In this document: positions 62,249 to 64,000 of the stretch, piece by piece
Layout of the letters: each line of letters opens with the position of its first letter
How positions within the stretch are numbered: position 1 is the first letter of the stretch
From: an uncultured delta proteobacterium
Lineage (GTDB): Bacteria; Desulfobacterota; Desulfovibrionia; Desulfovibrionales; Desulfovibrionaceae
Direction of reading: 5' to 3'
Assembly: GCA_903835685.1 (NCBI GenBank)
Contig: CAILNX010000022.1
Coordinates: 19,974-83,973 of the forward strand
Length of the DNA stretch: 64,000 nucleotides
Program-made: the position numbers and the translations under genes
The notes under the pieces: model-generated
Seen by the model: only the letters and a program-made list of their open reading frames with translations
Database searches by the model: none
Told to the model about the DNA's origin: nothing

Positions 62249-62274
62249 GGGGTGAGGACTTTCATCCTAACCCC
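62249..62274. terminator. Repeated terminator hairpin, diverged copy 2
   Basis: GGGGTGAGGA pairs with TCCTAACCCC (one mismatch) around CTTTCA, followed by TTATTATTGG. It resembles the copies at 57835 and 63118. There is no gene directly ahead on the plus strand, so it may be a mobile remnant rather than a working terminator. Confidence 0.5.
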
Positions 62275-62332
62275 TTATTATTGGCTCTTTTGGAGTCTGG
62301 AAAAGGCTTGGGGGGGCCTGGGGAGGGGCAAG

Positions 62333-62353
62333 GGCCTCCCAGGGGGCCTATCA
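62333..62353. repeat. 21-bp direct repeat, copy B (upstream of mgtA)
   Basis: Identical to 59261-59281, same orientation, 3072 bp apart. Together they bracket the whole mgtA gene and its promoter. Confidence 0.75.
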
Positions 62354-62391
62354 CTCTCCCCCTCTGTAGGCAGATATCCGCCGTTCTCCAC

Positions 62392-62420
62392 TTGACACTC
62401 AATCAAATTTGATATATCTA
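62392..62420 (+). promoter_or_regulatory. hicAB promoter with operator palindrome
   Basis: TTGACA at 62392-62397 and a weak -10 TATCTA at 62415-62420 are 17 bp apart. Between them lies the perfect palindrome ATCAAATTTGAT (62402-62413). A HicB-type repressor bound there would shut the operon, the same design seen ahead of the XRE gene at 16199. Confidence 0.6.
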
Positions 62421-62426
62421 TTTCGT

Positions 62427-62622
62427 ATGAAAGGCCGGGAAGTCATTGACAGGCTCAAAGCCGAAGGGTGGACCCTTCGGCGCATCGCCGGGAGCCATCA
62501 TAATCCTGGAGAAGGGCGGGAAGAAAGTCCCGGTCCCGGTGCATGGCTCACGCGACCTGACGCCCGGAACCCTGGCCGCGATCCAGCGCTAGACCGGCGT
62601 GAATCTGAAAGAGAGGGTGTAG
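62427..62622 (+). pseudogene. hicA: hicA toxin pseudogene
   Basis: Starts as a normal HicA: MKGREVIDRLKAEGWTLRRIAGSHH, with the catalytic His in GSHH. Right after CATCAT an extra base shifts the frame: read one base later, the text continues ILEKGGKKVPVPVHGSRDLTPGTLAAIQR, the standard HicA C-terminal half. Then a TAG at 62590-62592 replaces an expected Gln codon (CAG to TAG), and the frame would otherwise end TGVNLKERV at the stop 62620-62622. Two lesions make it a dead toxin. HicA, when intact, is an mRNA interferase of about 60-80 residues. A single sequencing error could explain one lesion but not both. Confidence 0.85.
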
Positions 62623-62624
62623 GT

Positions 62625-63041
62625 ATGGACATTCGTTATCCGGTCCTCTTGGAAGGCCAGAAAGAGGGCGGCTTCTTTGTCCGGTTCCTGGACTTCGAGG
62701 ACGTTTTCACCGAAGGCGAAACCGAGGAAGAGGCGTTGTTCAACGCCATTGAAGTGCTATCGGCCATGCTGGCCACGAAGATCGAGGATGGGGACGCGAT
62801 TCCCATTCCTTCCAAGAACATCCCCGGGGCCATTCCGGTTTCACCGGACGCCAAAACCCAGGCCGCTCTTCTGGTCCGGTTCGCCAGGGGGAAGCAGAGC
62901 ATGGCCGAACTCGCCCGCGCCATGCAGACCTCCTGGCCGTCGGCCAAACGCCTGGAAGACCCCACCCATTGGCCGACCTTGAAGGGCCTGGAGCGGGCGG
63001 CTTCGGTTCTGGGGAAGCGTTTGATTATTCATTTCGAATAA
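62625..63041 (+). CDS. hicB: HicB-type antitoxin
   Basis: A 138-residue protein with the HicB N-terminal fold (MDIRYPVLLEGQKEGGFFVRFLDFEDVFTEGETEEEALFNAIEVLSAML) and a C-terminal helix-turn-helix part (FARGKQSMAELARAMQTSWPSAKRLEDPTHWPTLKGLERAASVLGKRLIIHFE). HicB neutralises HicA and represses the operon. The ATG at 62625 follows an AGAGG site; a longer frame fuses it to the start of hicA only because that gene is frameshifted. With the toxin broken, hicB is probably retained as an orphan regulator or as protection against HicA from another copy. Confidence 0.88.
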   Translation: MDIRYPVLLEGQKEGGFFVRFLDFEDVFTEGETEEEALFNAIEVLSAMLATKIEDGDAIPIPSKNIPGAIPVSPDAKTQAALLVRFARGKQSMAELARAMQTSWPSAKRLEDPTHWPTLKGLERAASVLGKRLIIHFE

Positions 63042-63117
63042 TCTCCGAATTTTCCCCGACAAAATACTCGCCAGGATAGGGCGCATGTAGCCCCGCTGAC
63101 TGGCCCAGCGAAAAAAG

Positions 63118-63143
63118 GGGGTGAGAAGTTTCCTTCTCACCCC
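63118..63143 (+). terminator. Repeated terminator hairpin, copy 3
   Basis: GGGGTGAGAAG pairs perfectly with CTTCTCACCCC around TTTC, followed by TTTTGAGG. The stem is identical to the copy at 57835 and the flanks are alike too (GTGCTGGCG here, TTTGCTGGCG there). It probably ends hicB transcription. Confidence 0.85.
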
Positions 63144-63371
63144 TTTTGAGGTTGTGCTGGCGAGGCCTGGCAGCGGCGGGCCTTTGGTCAGAAAACCCTC
63201 TAGATGGGCATATCTAGTTTAATTGTTTATATTTTTTTATATTTGGTGTGTAGAAATATGGGGGACGAGTATATTTCTTGTGTCGACATTATCAAAAGAG
63301 TTGCGTTATTTCGCCGAGCGGAATATTGGAAATTCATAGGAAAAAGTTCTGTAAAAGTTGTTTTAAATAAA
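63144..63371. other. AT-rich leader of the P-loop ATPase gene
   Basis: About 230 bases with a sharp drop in GC content from about 63200, marking the edge of foreign DNA. A frame extends the downstream ORF back to 63204 but its residues (MGISSLIVYIFLYLVCRN...) do not resemble the ATPase family start. Confidence 0.5.
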
Positions 63372-63929
63372 ATGTCTGACAGGCGGATTTTAATGAAAGC
63401 ACTTAAAGATGTTGATAATTTTGGTGGAACTGATGCCGACAACGATGACATCCTGCTTAAGGCTTTCGAAGATCATGAAGCATTTTGCGATGTCTTGGCA
63501 TTTCGTCGGCACATGATTATCGGGAAAAAGGGAAGTGGGAAGACGGCAATATTTAAAAAAATAATTGCTACACGCAAATCGGACTATTTCGCTTATGGAC
63601 ATACCTTTTCGGACTATCCATGGCATCATCATGAGCACCAAGCCCGTGTAGGGATTCCCGATTTTGACAAATATACTCACAGTTGGAAATTTCTAATACT
63701 CATGTCTGTGGCAAAAATTGCCCTGAACCAAGACAATTCGTTACCAATCAATTCCAATTCGATGGAAGATTTGCTCAGGATAGAGTCTTTCATTATTGAT
63801 ACATATGGTAGTAGAGACCCAGATATAACACAAATTTTTACTCCAACAAAAATTTTGAAAGTGAACTACCCCGCAGCAAGCTGCGGAGCATCAAAGACAA
63901 GAAAACAAAGACAGCTGTTGCTGATGTAA
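63372..63929 (+). pseudogene. P-loop ATPase, Sll1717-like, truncated by an insertion
   Basis: AT-rich, unlike the rest of the window. From the ATG at 63372 the text is MSDRRILMKALKDVDNFGGTDADNDDILLKAFEDHEAFCDVLAFRRHMIIGKKGSGKTAIFKKI, with the Walker A motif GKKGSGKT near residue 55 and the family stretch HTFSDYPWHHHEHQARVGIPDFDKYTHSWKFLILMSVAKIALNQD. This matches the Sll1717-like P-loop ATPases, which are usually much longer. After TPTKILK (about 63858) the reading changes to VNYPAASCGASKTRKQRQLLLM and stops, where the DNA looks like the end of an inserted element, so the rest of the gene is missing. An ATG at 63393 is an alternative start. Role unknown; such ATPases are often accessory. Confidence 0.7.
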
Positions 63930-64000
63930 CTTTTTATAATCTTTGCTGACGCCCTGATTTTTAACATATTTTGAAAGCATTGCTTCGTCTCCATGTTTGC
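63862..64000. mobile_element. Likely end of an inserted element with terminal hairpin
   Basis: From about 63862 the ATPase homology ends. A perfect hairpin CCGCAGC-AA-GCTGCGG (63870-63886) lies at the junction, of the kind used as subterminal hairpins by IS200/IS605-type and related elements. On the minus strand a frame runs in from the window edge and ends at 63891-63893. The element type is not established from this fragment. Confidence 0.45.
63891..64000 (-). CDS. Partial ORF, possible transposase C-terminus
   Basis: On the minus strand the frame is open from the window edge to a TGA at 63893-63891, giving about 35 residues that end KHGDEAMLSKYVKNQGVSKDYKKLHQQQLSLFSCL. The basic sequence ending in QLSLF looks like the tail of some transposases, but I cannot assign a family. 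Its stop sits a few bases inside the hairpin that marks the element end. Confidence 0.35.
   Translation of the reverse strand, partial: KHGDEAMLSKYVKNQGVSKDYKKLHQQQLSLFSCL

Larger units (their letters stand above)
62068..62391. other. Intergenic region between mgtA and hicA
   Basis: About 320 bases with no gene. It contains the mgtA promoter region with an inverted repeat at 62141-62156, a hairpin of the repeated terminator family at 62249-62274, a stretch similar to 57921-57970 and the second 21-bp direct repeat at 62333-62353. Short plus-strand ORFs here have no features of real genes. Confidence 0.6.

Noticed and set aside
62158..62412. Two short plus-strand ORFs upstream of hicA
   Set aside because: They run through hairpins and repeats and show no coding features.
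62409..63041. A single 210-codon ORF spanning hicA and hicB
   Set aside because: It joins the frameshifted hicA start to hicB; the middle does not match either family. The correct reading is a broken hicA followed by hicB.

Overview
The window is about 64 kb of GC-rich bacterial DNA, with many genes overlapping by 1-23 nt. The gene set suggests a Desulfovibrionales-like sulfate reducer: a CorC-Lnt-PrfB-GGDEF-MinD-HU block, an iron-sulfur flavoprotein, a two-CW protein, a eukaryotic-type UGPase, and a very large number of Cache/PAS sensor proteins. That taxonomic call is inferred from gene content and base use, not from a marker tree.

Region 1 (1-7.6 kb, mostly minus strand) is a housekeeping block. 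It runs from a DUF4239 membrane protein through CorC-like protein, lnt, a BrnT/BrnA toxin-antitoxin pair, prfB (with an intact programmed +1 frameshift), a degenerate GGDEF protein, a MinD/FlhG-like ATPase and an HU protein. It ends in a gene that runs off the left edge and carries an in-frame TGA followed by a SECIS-like hairpin, a candidate selenoprotein. Region 2 (7.7-17.8 kb) is mixed metabolism: small proteins (one a divergent HU-like protein), UGPase, SemiSWEET, CbiA/CobB cobyrinate amidase, a Tat-type lipoprotein dipeptidase, an AT-rich caspase/WD40 fusion that looks acquired, a flavoprotein, an XRE regulator with an operator palindrome, and a beta-propeller-like protein.

Region 3 (17.9-57.8 kb) is an almost uninterrupted signalling island. 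It holds ten sensor histidine kinases (six hybrids with a C-terminal receiver), three methyl-accepting chemotaxis proteins, one HD-GYP phosphodiesterase and one GGDEF cyclase. It is broken only by a tRNA-Arg, a glycosyltransferase-methyltransferase fusion and a two-CW protein. No stand-alone response regulator with a DNA-binding domain is present. Several proteins are clearly paralogous and have exchanged output modules, with the same Cache+PAS input joined to a kinase in one and to GGDEF in another. Together they would convert many extracellular cues into phosphorelay, c-di-GMP and chemotaxis outputs.

Region 4 (57.8-64 kb) looks like accessory DNA. It contains an unrecognised 307-residue protein, an MgtA-type Mg2+ P-type ATPase flanked by 21-bp direct repeats, a hicA toxin pseudogene with an intact hicB, a repeated family of terminator-like hairpins, and an AT-rich P-loop ATPase gene cut off by what looks like the end of an inserted element.
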